Of a stretch of 64,000 nucleotides of DNA, positions 34,539 through 43,887 are shown one piece after another. Position 1 is the stretch's first letter. Each line of letters begins with the position of its first letter. The position numbers were made by a program, and so were the translations under genes. The DNA lies in NCBI RefSeq assembly GCF_022808325.1, contig NZ_JALGCL010000005.1, forward strand, positions 124,001 to 188,000. The letters are read 5' to 3'. Under the pieces are notes generated by a model. That model worked only from the letters and a program-made list of their open reading frames with translations, ran no database searches and had not been told where the DNA came from. Source of the DNA: Cognatiluteimonas sedimenti (GTDB lineage Bacteria; Pseudomonadota; Gammaproteobacteria; Xanthomonadales; Xanthomonadaceae).

Positions 34539-36722
34539 CTACTCCGCCCAGTGGGTCGCCTTCCCGGTTTCCGGCAACACCTGCGCCGACAGCTGCTTGC
34601 TGTCGGACAGCAGCGCGGTGGCGTCGGCGAGGATCGCCGCCGATTCCCGCAGCAGCGGGTCGGGCCGGTCTTCGGCCGCCTTCTCGCGCGCCGCGTCGGC
34701 GACCACGTCGCGCTCGCCCGCCTGCAGGCCGTCGTCGCTGCTGTCCACGGCCAGCGGATCGAGCTTCAGGCCCAGCGCCTTGCGCTCGGCCTGGCGCTGC
34801 TTGCGCTTGGCCTCGTCCTTGTCGCGCTCGGCGCGGCGCTCGACCTCGCTGAGCGAAACGTATTTCCTGGCCCGCTCGGCGCGGAACTCGGCCACGTCCT
34901 GCGACCACCACTGGAATTCCTTGTTGGCGGCGATGCGGCTGTCGTGCAACGCGTCGAGCCTGGCCAGCAGCGGGGTGAAGTTGCCATAGCGGGTGTGCGG
35001 CACGGCCGCGATCCGGGTCCACGGCAACGCGTTGTCGTAGGTGCTCTCCCCGAATTCGCTGGCGTCGACCGACACCGGGAAGCGGATGTCCGGCACCACG
35101 CCCTTGTTCTGCGTGCTGCTGCCGCCGGGCAGGAAGAACTGGGCGATGGTCAGCTTGACCTGGCCGAAGCGCGGCTTCTCGTTGGCCGGCCAGCGATCCA
35201 GGTCGACCAGGTTCTGCACCGTGCCCTTGCCGAAGGTGGTCTCGCCGATGATCAGCCCGCGGCCGTAGTCCTGGATCGCGCCGGCGAAGATCTCCGACGC
35301 TGAGGCGGAGCCGCGGTTGACCAGCACCGCGAGCGGGCCGTCCCACGCCACGCCGGGCGCGCGGTCGTTCTCGACGCTGACGCGGCCGCCGGATTCACGC
35401 ACCTGCACCACCGGGCCCTTGTCGATGAACAGCCCGGTGAGCTCGACCGCCTCGGCCAGCGAGCCGCCGCCGTTGTTGCGCAGGTCCATCACCACGCCGT
35501 CGACCTTCTGCGCGCGGAACTGCGCCAGCAACCGCGCCACGTCGCGGGTAGCCGAGGCGTAGTCGTCGTTGTTGCTGCGGCGGCCCTCGAAATCTTGGTA
35601 GAAGCCGGGCAGCTCGACCACGCCGATGCGCTTGGCCGGCAGTTCGCCGCGCGCCGGAATGGTGATGGTCTTGGCCTTGGCTGCCTGCTCGGTGAGGTGG
35701 ATCTTGTCGCGCACCAGCACCACGCGCCGCGGCTTGCTGTCCATGCCGGCTTCCGGCGGGATCACGTCGAGCCGCACCTTGGTGCCCTTGGGGCCCTTGA
35801 TCTTCTCGACCACGTCGTCGATGCGCCAGCCGACCACGTCGTCCATGGTGCCGCTGGCGCCCTGGCCGACGCCGACGATGCGGTCGCCGGCCTCGAGTTG
35901 CCCGCTCTTGATCGCCGGGCCGCCGGGCAGCACTTCGCGGATCACGACCACGTCGTCCTGCTTCTGCAGTTGCGCGCCGATGCCTTCCAGCGACAGCGAC
36001 ATCGACTGGTTGAAGCGTTCGGCGCTGCGCGGATCGAAGTAGTCGGTGTGCGGGTCGATCGAACCGGTGTAGGCGTTGAGGAAGCTCTGGAAGGCATCGG
36101 TGCCGTCGAGTTCGGCGACCGCCTGCGCGAGGTTGGCGTAGCGCTTGTCCAGCGTCTTGCGGATTTCCTCGGGCTGCTTGCCGGCGAGCTTGAGCCGCAG
36201 CCAGTCGTTGCGCACCGACTGCTGCCACAGTTTGTCGAGCTCGGCGCTGCTGGCCGCCCACGGCGCGTCCTCGCGGTCGTAATACCAGCGGTCGTTGCCG
36301 CTGAAGTCGAAGATGTCCTGCTTCAGCAGCTTGCGCGCATAGGTCGAGCGCTCGTCCACGCGCTGCTTGTAGAGCGCGAACATCGCGTACGCCGGATCGA
36401 GCTGGCCGCTCTTGAGCGCTTCGTCGAGCGTGGTCCGGTAGGGCGCGAACCTGGCCACGTCCTTGGCGGTGAAGAACAGCTTGCCGCCGTCCAGCGCCTC
36501 GAGGTAGCGCTTGAAGATGTCCTGCGACAATGCATCGTCCAGCGCCCGCGGCCGGTAGGCATAGCGGCTGTCCGACAGCAGGCCATGCACCAGCTTGGCG
36601 GTGGTGGCCTGGTCGGCGCTGGGGCCGGCCGGGATCGCGTTGTCGTCGGTACCCGGGGTCCGGGCCAGCAGCGCCAGCGGTGCGACCAGGGCAAGGAGCA
36701 GCAGGGTGTGGTGCGCTTTCAT
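34539..36722 (-). CDS. Carboxy-terminal processing protease (Prc/Tsp family)
   Basis: A 727-residue periplasmic serine protease, close in length to E. coli Prc. A signal peptide (about 1-22) is followed by an N-terminal helical domain (about 30-215), a PDZ domain (about 235-330), and the S41 catalytic domain with the Ser/Lys dyad S474 (GSASASEIFA) and K499 (TFGKGTVQ). A C-terminal DUF3340-type domain follows. It trims or degrades envelope proteins with nonpolar C-termini and in E. coli acts on peptidoglycan hydrolases. ATG 36722 was preferred to one four codons upstream because it begins the basic end of the signal peptide. It follows lipA and a tandem repeat array. Confidence 0.92.
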   Translation of the reverse strand: MKAHHTLLLLALVAPLALLARTPGTDDNAIPAGPSADQATTAKLVHGLLSDSRYAYRPRALDDALSQDIFKRYLEALDGGKLFFTAKDVARFAPYRTTLDEALKSGQLDPAYAMFALYKQRVDERSTYARKLLKQDIFDFSGNDRWYYDREDAPWAASSAELDKLWQQSVRNDWLRLKLAGKQPEEIRKTLDKRYANLAQAVAELDGTDAFQSFLNAYTGSIDPHTDYFDPRSAERFNQSMSLSLEGIGAQLQKQDDVVVIREVLPGGPAIKSGQLEAGDRIVGVGQGASGTMDDVVGWRIDDVVEKIKGPKGTKVRLDVIPPEAGMDSKPRRVVLVRDKIHLTEQAAKAKTITIPARGELPAKRIGVVELPGFYQDFEGRRSNNDDYASATRDVARLLAQFRAQKVDGVVMDLRNNGGGSLAEAVELTGLFIDKGPVVQVRESGGRVSVENDRAPGVAWDGPLAVLVNRGSASASEIFAGAIQDYGRGLIIGETTFGKGTVQNLVDLDRWPANEKPRFGQVKLTIAQFFLPGGSSTQNKGVVPDIRFPVSVDASEFGESTYDNALPWTRIAAVPHTRYGNFTPLLARLDALHDSRIAANKEFQWWSQDVAEFRAERARKYVSLSEVERRAERDKDEAKRKQRQAERKALGLKLDPLAVDSSDDGLQAGERDVVADAAREKAAEDRPDPLLRESAAILADATALLSDSKQLSAQVLPETGKATHWAE

Positions 36723-36900
36723 CGAGGCTCTCACGGCCGCGGGCGGCCGCAGTGGGGATGGGCTCAGGGTGCAGATCGTGGAGACCGCCGCACAGTGCCG
36801 GAAGTTGCGCCAGCACCGGGATCCACTCTAGCGGGATCGCTTCCGGGTGAGGTGAACGGTGGCTGCGGGTGGCGCGCGTACAGCCTGCAAGCGGGTTCAG

Positions 36901-37200
36901 CCGGCGCGTGGCGACGCGTTGGGGAGGACGGTGTCCGGATTCAGTCCCTGCGCGGTTCAGCCGGCGCGTGGCGACGCGTTGGGGAGGACGGTGTCCGGAT
37001 TCAGTCCCTGCGCGGTTCAGCCGGCGCGTGGCGACGCGTTGGGGAGGACGGTGTCCGGATTCAGTCCCTGCGCGGTTCAGCCGGCGCGTGGCGACGCGTT
37101 GGGGAGGACGGTGTCCGGATTCAGTCCCTGCGCGGTTCAGCCGGCGCGTGGCGACGCGATCGACAGAATGGTTGCCGAGTCCAGTCCCTTCCCCGTTCAG
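36901..37200 (-). repeat. Tandem 60-bp repeats derived from the lipA 3' end
   Basis: Four identical 60-bp units (36901-36960, 36961-37020, 37021-37080, 37081-37140) and one divergent unit (37141-37200) stand directly after lipA. Read on the minus strand in the lipA frame, each unit encodes a 19-residue peptide and a TGA: TAQGLNPDTVLPNASPRAG (identical copies) and TGKGLDSATILSIASPRAG (divergent). The lipA tail itself reads [18 protein letters not shown] before its TGA. The array is thus a serial duplication of the gene's last codons with the stop. Sixty is a multiple of three, so register is kept. Confidence 0.88.
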
Positions 37201-38303
37201 CTGGCGTGCGTCGCGTTCGACTCGAGGGCAGCCGGCTGCAGTCCCTGCGCGGCAGCGGCGACACCGGCTTCCTGGGCCTGCCGGTCGGCGTGATAGGACG
37301 AGCGCACCAGCGGGCCCGAGGCGACGTGGCTGAAGCCCAGCGCCATGCCGAACTGCTCCAGCGCCTTGAACTCGTCCGGGGTCCAGTAGCGCAGCACCGG
37401 GTGGTGGTGCGGCGAGGGCTGCAGGTACTGGCCGATCGTCACCATCTCGACGTCGTGCGCGCGCAGGTCGCGGAGGGTGTCCTGGACCTGGGCCATCGTC
37501 TCGCCAAGGCCGAGCATGATCCCGGACTTGGTCGGGATCGCCGGGTGCTGGCGCTTGAACTGCTGCAGCAGGGTCAGCGACCACTGGTAATCCGCGCCGG
37601 GGCGGACGTTGCGGTACAGGTCCGGCACGGTTTCGATGTTGTGGTTGAACACGTCCGGCGGGTTGGCGGCCAGGATGTCCAGCGCGCGCTCCATCCGGCC
37701 CTTGCCACGGAAGTCCGGCGTCAGGATCTCGATCCGGGTGCCGGGGCTGAACTCGCGGATCGCGGTGATGCAGTCGACGAAGTGCGCCGCGCCACCGTCA
37801 CGCAGGTCGTCGCGGTCGACGCTGGTGACGACCACGTATTTCAGGCCCATGTCCTTGACCGTCTGCGCCAGGTGCAGCGGTTCAACCGCGTCCGGCGGCT
37901 TGGGCCGGCCGTGGGCGACGTCGCAGAAGCTGCAGCGGCGGGTGCAGACTTCGCCGAGGATCATGAAGGTCGCGGTGCCGTGGCCGAAGCACTCGTGGAT
38001 GTTCGGGCAGCTGGCTTCCTCGCACACGGTGACCAGGCGGTTGGCGCGCAGCTTTTCCTTCAGCCTGGCGACGGAATTGCCCGACGGGATCCGCACCCGG
38101 ATCCAAGACGGCTTGCGCAGTACCGGCGCGTCGGCGAACTGCACCGGCGAGCGTGCGATCTTGTCGCCGGCGACCTGGCGCACGCCCGGCTGCAGCGAGG
38201 GCGCCGTCGCCGCGGCATTGGCCGGCGCGGGATCGACCACGGCCAGCGGGATGGCGCGGGTGCCGGTGGCGGGCGCGTCCGCGGGGAAGTCTGGCGTATT
38301 CAT
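37197..38303 (-). CDS. lipA: Lipoyl synthase LipA
   Basis: A 368-residue radical-SAM enzyme that inserts two sulfurs into octanoyl groups on the E2 and H proteins. The auxiliary-cluster cysteines are C94, C99 and C105 ([12 protein letters not shown]); the radical-SAM motif is C120-x3-C124-x2-C127 (CTRRCSFC); the conserved RSSY is at 334-337. The N-terminal extension of about 50 residues is longer than in E. coli. The last 18 residues, after the RSSYHADRQ region, are not conserved in the family and match the 60-bp repeats downstream. The ATG overlaps the lipB TGA (ATGA), so lipB and lipA are coupled. Confidence 0.96.
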   Translation of the reverse strand: MNTPDFPADAPATGTRAIPLAVVDPAPANAAATAPSLQPGVRQVAGDKIARSPVQFADAPVLRKPSWIRVRIPSGNSVARLKEKLRANRLVTVCEEASCPNIHECFGHGTATFMILGEVCTRRCSFCDVAHGRPKPPDAVEPLHLAQTVKDMGLKYVVVTSVDRDDLRDGGAAHFVDCITAIREFSPGTRIEILTPDFRGKGRMERALDILAANPPDVFNHNIETVPDLYRNVRPGADYQWSLTLLQQFKRQHPAIPTKSGIMLGLGETMAQVQDTLRDLRAHDVEMVTIGQYLQPSPHHHPVLRYWTPDEFKALEQFGMALGFSHVASGPLVRSSYHADRQAQEAGVAAAAQGLQPAALESNATHAS

Positions 38304-38965
38304 GCCGCCATTGTCGCATCGGCCGCGGACAGGCGCAGGCCGAACTGCGCCGCCAGCGCACGCAGCAGCACCGGCTTGACCGCGTCCAGGTGGCCGGGAC
38401 CGCCGAGGTCGGCCATCGACACGACTTCAAGCCCGGCATAACCGCAGGGGTTGATCCGGCGGAACGGTTCCAGGTCCATGGCGATGTTGAAGGCCAGGCC
38501 ATGGAAGGTGCAGCCGCGGCGCACGCGGATGCCGAGCGCGGCGATCTTGGCGTCGCCCACGTAGACGCCGGGGGCGCCGTCGCGGCGACGGCCCGGGATG
38601 TTCCACTCGGCCAGGGTGTCGATCACCGCCTGTTCGATCCGGTGCACGTAGTCGCGCACCCCGATCCTCAGCCGCCTCAGGTCGAGCAGCGGATAGGCGA
38701 CGATCTGGCCGGGGCCGTGGTAGGTCACCTGGCCGCCGCGATCGACATGGACCACGGGGATGTCGCCGGGCACGAGCACGTGTTCGCGCTTGCCGGCCTG
38801 ACCGAGGGTGAACACGGGATCGTGTTCGACCAGCCACAACTCGTCGGCGGTGGCGGCGGCGCGCGCATCGGTGAAGCGCTGCATCGCCCGCCACACCGGT
38901 TCATAGGCCTGGCGGCCGAGGTCTCGGACCAGGCAGGGGGAAAATCCCGCTTCCGCCTCCGGCAA
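38300..38965 (-). CDS. lipB: Lipoyl(octanoyl) transferase LipB
   Basis: LipB moves octanoate from acyl carrier protein to lipoyl domains, giving the substrate for LipA. Family landmarks seen: [57 protein letters not shown], the catalytic Lys in [10 protein letters not shown] and the catalytic Cys in INPCGYAG. No ATG or GTG occurs at the expected N-terminus; a TTG at 38965 preceded by GGAGCGAG is the best start and gives 221 residues. Upstream in the same frame there is only repeat-rich sequence with no family similarity. The stop overlaps the lipA start. Confidence 0.92.
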   Translation of the reverse strand: MPEAEAGFSPCLVRDLGRQAYEPVWRAMQRFTDARAAATADELWLVEHDPVFTLGQAGKREHVLVPGDIPVVHVDRGGQVTYHGPGQIVAYPLLDLRRLRIGVRDYVHRIEQAVIDTLAEWNIPGRRRDGAPGVYVGDAKIAALGIRVRRGCTFHGLAFNIAMDLEPFRRINPCGYAGLEVVSMADLGGPGHLDAVKPVLLRALAAQFGLRLSAADATMAA

Positions 38966-38982
38966 CTCGCTCCGCGCCCCGG

Positions 38983-39044
38983 CCCTCGCGCTGGCGCGAG
39001 GGCGTTCAGGCGCATGCGCGCCGGTGGCGCGCGAGCATGCGCCT
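38983..39044. repeat. Tandem inverted repeats between ybeD and lipB
   Basis: Two hairpins: CCCTCGCG-ctgg-CGCGAGGG (38983-39002, perfect) and AGGCGCATGC ... GCATGCGCCT (39008-39044, 10-bp perfect arms). They separate the ybeD stop from the TTG start of lipB and could limit or stabilise the transcript. A partly similar CGGGGAGAAGG motif follows at about 39057. Confidence 0.65.
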
Positions 39045-39078
39045 TCACCCCCGGCCGCGGGGAGAAGGCCATCGCCGG

Positions 39079-39357
39079 TCACAGGGTCCACTTCACTTCC
39101 GGATGCTCGCGCAGCACCGCGTGGGCGACGTCGTACTGTTCGCGCGACTCGGCGCGGAAGCTCAGCTTCACCGAGACGTACTTGCCACCGCTGGACTCGC
39201 GGGTGGACACGGTCTCGCGCAGCACCACCAGGCCGGCGGCCTCCAGCAACGACGGGATCTGCTGCTCCAGGCCGCTGCCGGCCGGGCCCATCGCGCTGAT
39301 CTCGAATTCGCCCGGGAACTGGAAGCCGTGCTCGGGATTGTCGGAATGGATTTCCAT
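39079..39357 (-). CDS. ybeD: YbeD/DUF493-family protein
   Basis: A 92-residue cytoplasmic protein of the DUF493 (YbeD) family, an ACT-like ferredoxin-fold domain. Landmarks: [14 protein letters not shown], then [19 protein letters not shown] and the C-terminal HPEVKWTL, matching the family's usual VKMVL ending. It is encoded before lipB and lipA in many gammaproteobacteria, as here, and is thought to be a regulator linked to lipoate metabolism. Its function is not established. Confidence 0.88.
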   Translation of the reverse strand: MEIHSDNPEHGFQFPGEFEISAMGPAGSGLEQQIPSLLEAAGLVVLRETVSTRESSGGKYVSVKLSFRAESREQYDVAHAVLREHPEVKWTL

Positions 39358-39576
39358 GCGGCAATTATGCGGCCGCCTTGGATCGAACCCAACTGCGGCG
39401 GGCGCTGTCCCGTGGGAAGCCAGGTCCGGCCGCCGTGCTCCCGGCGCGGGGGCTCCCGATCGCTTCCTGGCCGAAGGCAGGCCGCTTGCTCGCGGCAACG
39501 GCAACGTGGCGATCCGGATCGGGCCAGCGGCGTAGGATGGCCGTGTCGCCGCCTGCCGGCGCCCCCGGGACTGCGC

Positions 39577-39780
39577 ATGGACATGGCGACGATGTTGTGG
39601 GGCGTGGTGTTCGGTTCGATCGGGCTGGGCTATTTCGTCTACGGCAAGCGCCAGTCGGCGCCGGTGCCGCTGGTGTGCGGGATCGGGCTGATGGTCTTTC
39701 CGTATTTCGTGGCGAGCACCTGGGCAACGGTGCTGGTGGGTGGGGTGCTGATGGCGGTGCCGTACTTCCTCCGGTTCTGA
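39577..39780 (+). CDS. Small two-helix membrane protein
   Basis: A 67-residue very hydrophobic protein with two predicted membrane helices (about 5-22 and 32-62, the latter perhaps split in two). The loop YGKRQSAPVP is basic. Similar small proteins in Xanthomonas are labelled amino acid transport protein without proof. The ATG is chosen because a longer upstream frame runs antisense to ybeD. It ends before a bidirectional terminator. Confidence 0.62.
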   Translation: MDMATMLWGVVFGSIGLGYFVYGKRQSAPVPLVCGIGLMVFPYFVASTWATVLVGGVLMAVPYFLRF

Positions 39781-39908
39781 GCCACCACCACGCCGCTGCG
39801 CTTCCCTGGCGACGTGCTGGCATTGCGTCGGCATCCGTCATTTTCGGGGGTTGCGGAAACCGGCTTCGGCCGGAGTCATTCCCGAGGCAGCTCGCGTGGC
39901 GTGCAACG

Positions 39909-39934
39909 AAAAGGCCGGCTTGCGCCGGCCTTTT
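39909..39934. terminator. Bidirectional rho-independent terminator
   Basis: An 11-bp perfect stem, AAAAGGCCGGC paired with GCCGGCCTTTT around a TTGC loop. The A and T runs at the two ends make it work in both directions. It lies between the convergent small membrane protein (+) and dacC (-), which ends 23 bp later, closing the long cell-wall operon. Confidence 0.88.
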
Positions 39935-39956
39935 GCATGCAAGGGCGGTGTGGCGC

Positions 39957-41177
39957 CTACACCGACTCCCACCACATCCAGAACTCGTCCCACAGGCGCT
40001 TGAAGAAACCGCCCTGCTCGACCGCGTCCAGCGCCACCAGCGGCCGTTGCGCGATCACCTTGCCGTCCAGCGACACCTTCACCATGCCGATCTTCTGGCC
40101 CTTGCCGATCGGCGCCACCAGGGATTTCGGCACGTCCATCATCGGCTTGAGCTGCGAGTACTTGCCGCGCGGCAGGCTGACCAACAGCGGCTCGGCGACA
40201 CCCAGCCTGACCTGCTCGGTCGCGCCCTTCCACACCTTCTGCTGCGCGACCACCTTGCCGGCGTCGTAAAGCTTGTGGGTTTCGTAAAAGCGGAAGCCCC
40301 AGTTGAGCAACGCCTGCGAATCCACCGCGCGCTGGCTTTCGCTGCTGTCGCCCAGCACCACCGAGATCAGGCGCTGGTCGCCGCGCTTGGCCGAGGCCAT
40401 CAGGCAGTAGCCGGCATTGGCCGTGTGCCCGGTCTTGATGCCGTCCACCGAGGGATCGCGCCACAACAGCACGTTGCGGTTGGGCTGCGTGATCGGGCCG
40501 ACCGTGTATTCCTTGATCTTGTTGTACGAGTACGCCACCGGGAAATCGTGAATCAGCGCGCGGCCGAGCAGCGCCAGGTCGTGCGCCGTCGAGTAATGGC
40601 CCTCGGACGACAGCCCATGCGGGTTGACGAAGTGCGAGTTCTTCATGCCGATGCGCTGCGCGTAGGCATTCATCAGCGCGGCGAAGGCCTGCTCGCTGCC
40701 GGCGACGTGCTCGGCCAGCGCGATCGCGGCATCGTTGCCCGACTGCACCACCATGCCCTTTTCCATGTCCACCAGCTTCGCCGTCTGGTTGACCGGGAAC
40801 CCGCTGTAGCTGCCTTCGGTGCCGGCACCGCCTTCGCGCCAGGCGTGCTCGCTCATCATCACCTGGTCGTCGGCCTTGACCTTGCCGGCGGCCATTTCCG
40901 CGGCGATCACGTACGACGTCATCACCTTGGTGATGCTCGCCGGTTCGCGGCGGGTGTCGATGTTCTCGCCGGCCAGCACCTGCCCGGTGGCGGCATCCAT
41001 CAGGATCCAGGCCGCGGCGGTCGCCGGCGCCGGGGCCGGCGGGATCGGCAGGGCATCGCTGAGCGCGGCGGGCCTGGGCGTGGCCGGCTGCGGCAGGGTG
41101 GCCGGCTTCTGCGCGAAGGCGAGGCCGAAGGCGGCGGTGGCCAGGACGGCGGCGAGGGTGGCGGCGGCTTTCTTCAA
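39957..41177 (-). CDS. dacC: D-alanyl-D-alanine carboxypeptidase (PBP5/6 type)
   Basis: A 406-residue periplasmic enzyme that removes the terminal D-Ala from peptidoglycan pentapeptides. A signal peptide (about 1-22) is followed by a Pro/Ala-rich linker, then the penicillin-binding motifs S81-ITK84, S146-GN148 and K248-TG250. The C-terminal domain ends with an amphipathic helix (GGFFKRLWDEFWMWWESV) that attaches the protein to the inner membrane. No ATG or GTG precedes the signal peptide; the TTG at 41177, with a GGAG sequence about 10 nt before it, is the best start. It closes the mre-mrd-rlpA cluster. Confidence 0.93.
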   Translation of the reverse strand: MKKAAATLAAVLATAAFGLAFAQKPATLPQPATPRPAALSDALPIPPAPAPATAAAWILMDAATGQVLAGENIDTRREPASITKVMTSYVIAAEMAAGKVKADDQVMMSEHAWREGGAGTEGSYSGFPVNQTAKLVDMEKGMVVQSGNDAAIALAEHVAGSEQAFAALMNAYAQRIGMKNSHFVNPHGLSSEGHYSTAHDLALLGRALIHDFPVAYSYNKIKEYTVGPITQPNRNVLLWRDPSVDGIKTGHTANAGYCLMASAKRGDQRLISVVLGDSSESQRAVDSQALLNWGFRFYETHKLYDAGKVVAQQKVWKGATEQVRLGVAEPLLVSLPRGKYSQLKPMMDVPKSLVAPIGKGQKIGMVKVSLDGKVIAQRPLVALDAVEQGGFFKRLWDEFWMWWESV

Positions 41178-41266
41178 GACAACGGACTCCGGAGGGCCGG
41201 CCTTCCATGACCGGGATTGAAGGGGGAAACCCGCGGCGCGCGTCCGCGGGCGGGAAACAGGCGAGT

Positions 41267-42664
41267 CTACTCGCGCACGCGCTGCGGCTGGCCGAAACCC
41301 AGGCCCTGGATGCGGGCCACCAGGTCGTCCGCCGACGACGGATCGACCGGGCCGACCCGCAGGCGCCACACCCGGCGGCCGTTGGCGTCGGCGTCGAGCA
41401 GGCGCGCACCGGCGATGCCGGCGCCATTGACCATCGCCAGCGCACGTTCGGCGTTGTCATGCGCGGCGAAGCTGGCGACCTGCAGCACCAGCCCGCCCAC
41501 TGCACGCGCGGTCGTCCCGTTCGCCGCCGGCGTCGGCGTTGCCGGGACCGGCGACGGCACCGAGGGAGCGCTGGTCGCGGGAGCGCTCGCCCGGTTGGCC
41601 GCGACCGCGCTTGCGGCCACGCGCCCGGTTGCCGCGCGCGGATCGGGCGTGCCCGGCTTGCCGGTGGCCACGCGCGCACGACGCGAGCGCATCCACGCAT
41701 CGAATTCGTCCGCGGTCATGGTGCGGCCGTCCTGGCGCATGTCGAAGCGCCAGTCGGTGTTGGCGTACTTGCCCGCGCCCTGGGCGGCCGGCTGCGCTGG
41801 CGCCGCCGCCTGCGGCGGACGCTCGCCGGCATTGGCGGCGGCGATCGGCAATGCGCCGACCAGTCTGTCGAGCGCGCTCGGCGGCGCCGGTTGCGGGAGG
41901 CCGGTGGCGATGTGCACGCCCGGCGGCAGACCCGCCGCGGGCGGGGGCGCGGCGCCGCTGGCGGCCACCGCGTCGTATTGCTGGTGCGCGTTCTCGCCCG
42001 GGCTCAGGCCCACGACCTCGACCCGCGCGGTGCCGCTGCGGTCGACGCCGAGTTTCACCGCCGCCGCGTAGCTCAGGTCGACGATGCGGCCGTCGTGGAA
42101 CGGGCCACGATCGTTGACCCGCACCACCACCGAGCGGCCATTGCCGAGGTTGGTGACGCGCGCATAGCTGGGCAGCGGCAGCGTCTTGTGCGCAGCGGTG
42201 AAGGCGTACATGTCGTACACCTCCAGGTTGGAGGTACGGCGACCGTGGAACTTGTTGCCGTAGTACGAGGCGATGCCGGTCTCGTCGTAACCTTCCGCGC
42301 TGTCGCGCACGCGGTAGGACTTGCCGAGCACGGTGTAGGGCGAACGGTTGCCGTAGCGCGAATGCGGCTCGTCGGTGACCACCGGTTCCGGGATCTGGTC
42401 GACGTCGGGGATGCCCCCGGTGGGCGCGCTGTCCTGGATGTGTGGCGCGTACAGGCCGCCGCGGGTGTAGTTGCCGCGCTTGCCCGGATCTTCCTGCGCC
42501 GGGGCATAGGGCGAACGGCGCGAACCCGGGGCATGTCGCGCCGCGGCGCTGCCGGATGCCGTCGTGGAGGACGGGGCGCCGGACTTGACCGGCGCGCTGC
42601 CGCAGGCGGCGAGCGCGGCGGCGGCGAGCGCCGGCACCAGCCCCCTGGCCCACGCGTGCTTCAT
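41267..42664 (-). CDS. rlpA: Septal ring lytic transglycosylase RlpA
   Basis: A 465-residue outer-membrane lipoprotein that cleaves peptidoglycan strands lacking stem peptides. The signal peptide has the lipobox LAAC with the lipidated Cys at about residue 21. The double-psi beta barrel (about 130-230) shows the family motifs GIASYYGNKFHGRRTSN, YARVTNLGNGRSVVVRVND and RGPF with catalytic-type D/H residues. A low-complexity Ala/Pro linker leads to a C-terminal SPOR domain (about 385-460: LVLQVASFAAHDNAERAL) that targets septal denuded glycan. The ATG overlaps the mltB stop (ATGA). Confidence 0.93.
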   Translation of the reverse strand: MKHAWARGLVPALAAAALAACGSAPVKSGAPSSTTASGSAAARHAPGSRRSPYAPAQEDPGKRGNYTRGGLYAPHIQDSAPTGGIPDVDQIPEPVVTDEPHSRYGNRSPYTVLGKSYRVRDSAEGYDETGIASYYGNKFHGRRTSNLEVYDMYAFTAAHKTLPLPSYARVTNLGNGRSVVVRVNDRGPFHDGRIVDLSYAAAVKLGVDRSGTARVEVVGLSPGENAHQQYDAVAASGAAPPPAAGLPPGVHIATGLPQPAPPSALDRLVGALPIAAANAGERPPQAAAPAQPAAQGAGKYANTDWRFDMRQDGRTMTADEFDAWMRSRRARVATGKPGTPDPRAATGRVAASAVAANRASAPATSAPSVPSPVPATPTPAANGTTARAVGGLVLQVASFAAHDNAERALAMVNGAGIAGARLLDADANGRRVWRLRVGPVDPSSADDLVARIQGLGFGQPQRVRE

Positions 42665-43821
42665 GCGCCGTCGCTTCCGGCCGGTGCGCTGCCGGCACGG
42701 ATCGCCTGCGCCAACTGGTGCACCGACAAGGCGTACATCGGCGAATGGTTGTAGCGCGTGATCACGTAGAAGTTGCGGTAGCCCAGCCAGTACTCCTTGC
42801 CGGCATCGCCGTCGAGCGTGAGCAGGGTCGCGCCCTCGCCCGCGGCGACGGTGGGTTCGCCCGGCTGCGGCGTGTAGCCGCGCTGCGCCAGCGCCGGCAA
42901 CGGGTAAACCGGGTCGAGGGTGTCCGGGGCGAAGTCGGCGGCAGCGTCGGCGCGGCTTGCGCGCGCGGCAACCGGCGCGCCGCGCTGCCAGCCATGCACC
43001 ACGAAATAGTTCGCGATCGAGGCGAAGACGTCGTCGCTGTCGCCGACCAGGTCGCGACGTCCATCGCCATCGCCATCCTTGCCCCAGTTGCGGTAGCTGG
43101 ACGGCATGAACTGGCCCCAGCCCATGGCGCCCGCATAGCTGCCGGTGAGCGTGGCCACGTCGATGCCTTCGTCCTTGCCCAGCGCGAACAGCTGCGCCAG
43201 TTCGCCGGCGAAGAACGGCGCGCGCTTGGGATAGCCGAACGCCAGCGTGTACAGCGCATCGAGCACGCGGTACTTGCCGGTGATGCGCCCGTAGCTGGTT
43301 TCCACGCCGATGATCGCGACGATGTACTCGGCCGGCACGCCGGTCTGCGCCGCGACCTTGTCCAGCGCCGCGCGGTTTTCGGCATAGAACGCGCGCCCGC
43401 CCTCGATCCGCGCGTCGTTGAGGAAGATCGGCCGGTACTGCGCCCACGAACGCACTTTCTCGGCCGGGCGGGAGATCGCGTCGATGATGTTCTGCTTGAA
43501 CTGGGCCTGCGCCAGCTCGGCGCGGATTACCGCCGGATCCACGCCATACATCGAGGCGGTGTAGTCGACGAAGGCGGCGATGCGCTGCGCCTCGGGGAGC
43601 GCCGGGTCGGTCACCGCCGGCGGCGCCAGCGGGCGCTCGGGCGGTTGCGGGACCGGCGGCAGCAGCGCGCTGGTCGATGCCGCCGGTTGCGCGGCCGCCG
43701 CGACCGATGCCGGCGGCGCCTGCGTGGCGCAGGCGGCGAGCGCGAATCCGGCGAGGACGGGAACCAGGGCCAGCGACAGCGGCCCCGACGAAAACAGCCT
43801 GAACGATGCGCGTCGGATCAT
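42661..43821 (-). CDS. mltB: Membrane-bound lytic murein transglycosylase B
   Basis: A 386-residue outer-membrane lipoprotein that cuts glycan strands to leave 1,6-anhydro ends. The signal peptide has the lipobox LAAC with C31. The catalytic Glu is E174 in GVETSYGRITGKYRV; the SLT-fold segments GAMGWGQFMPSSYRNWG and GDGDGRRDLVGDSDDVFASIANYF follow. ATG 43821 is preferred to the longer frame at 43887 because it gives a normal signal peptide. It follows rodA by 66 bp and is coupled to rlpA. Confidence 0.94.
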   Translation of the reverse strand: MIRRASFRLFSSGPLSLALVPVLAGFALAACATQAPPASVAAAAQPAASTSALLPPVPQPPERPLAPPAVTDPALPEAQRIAAFVDYTASMYGVDPAVIRAELAQAQFKQNIIDAISRPAEKVRSWAQYRPIFLNDARIEGGRAFYAENRAALDKVAAQTGVPAEYIVAIIGVETSYGRITGKYRVLDALYTLAFGYPKRAPFFAGELAQLFALGKDEGIDVATLTGSYAGAMGWGQFMPSSYRNWGKDGDGDGRRDLVGDSDDVFASIANYFVVHGWQRGAPVAARASRADAAADFAPDTLDPVYPLPALAQRGYTPQPGEPTVAAGEGATLLTLDGDAGKEYWLGYRNFYVITRYNHSPMYALSVHQLAQAIRAGSAPAGSDGA

Positions 43822-43887
43822 CGGCGCGAGGGTAGCACGCGTTCGCGCGCAGGGATCCAGGTCGCGCGCCGTCGGCGACGACCGCAT

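Noticed and set aside
36901-37200. CRISPR array
   Set aside because: The units are head-to-tail with no variable spacers, and no cas genes are present.
36859-37333. Long plus-strand open frames over the 60-bp array, coding a 20-residue periodic peptide
   Set aside because: A 60-bp unit without stops in a given frame automatically gives a long periodic frame. No ribosome-binding site or family similarity is seen, and the frame linked to a real gene (lipA) is the minus-strand one with regular stops.
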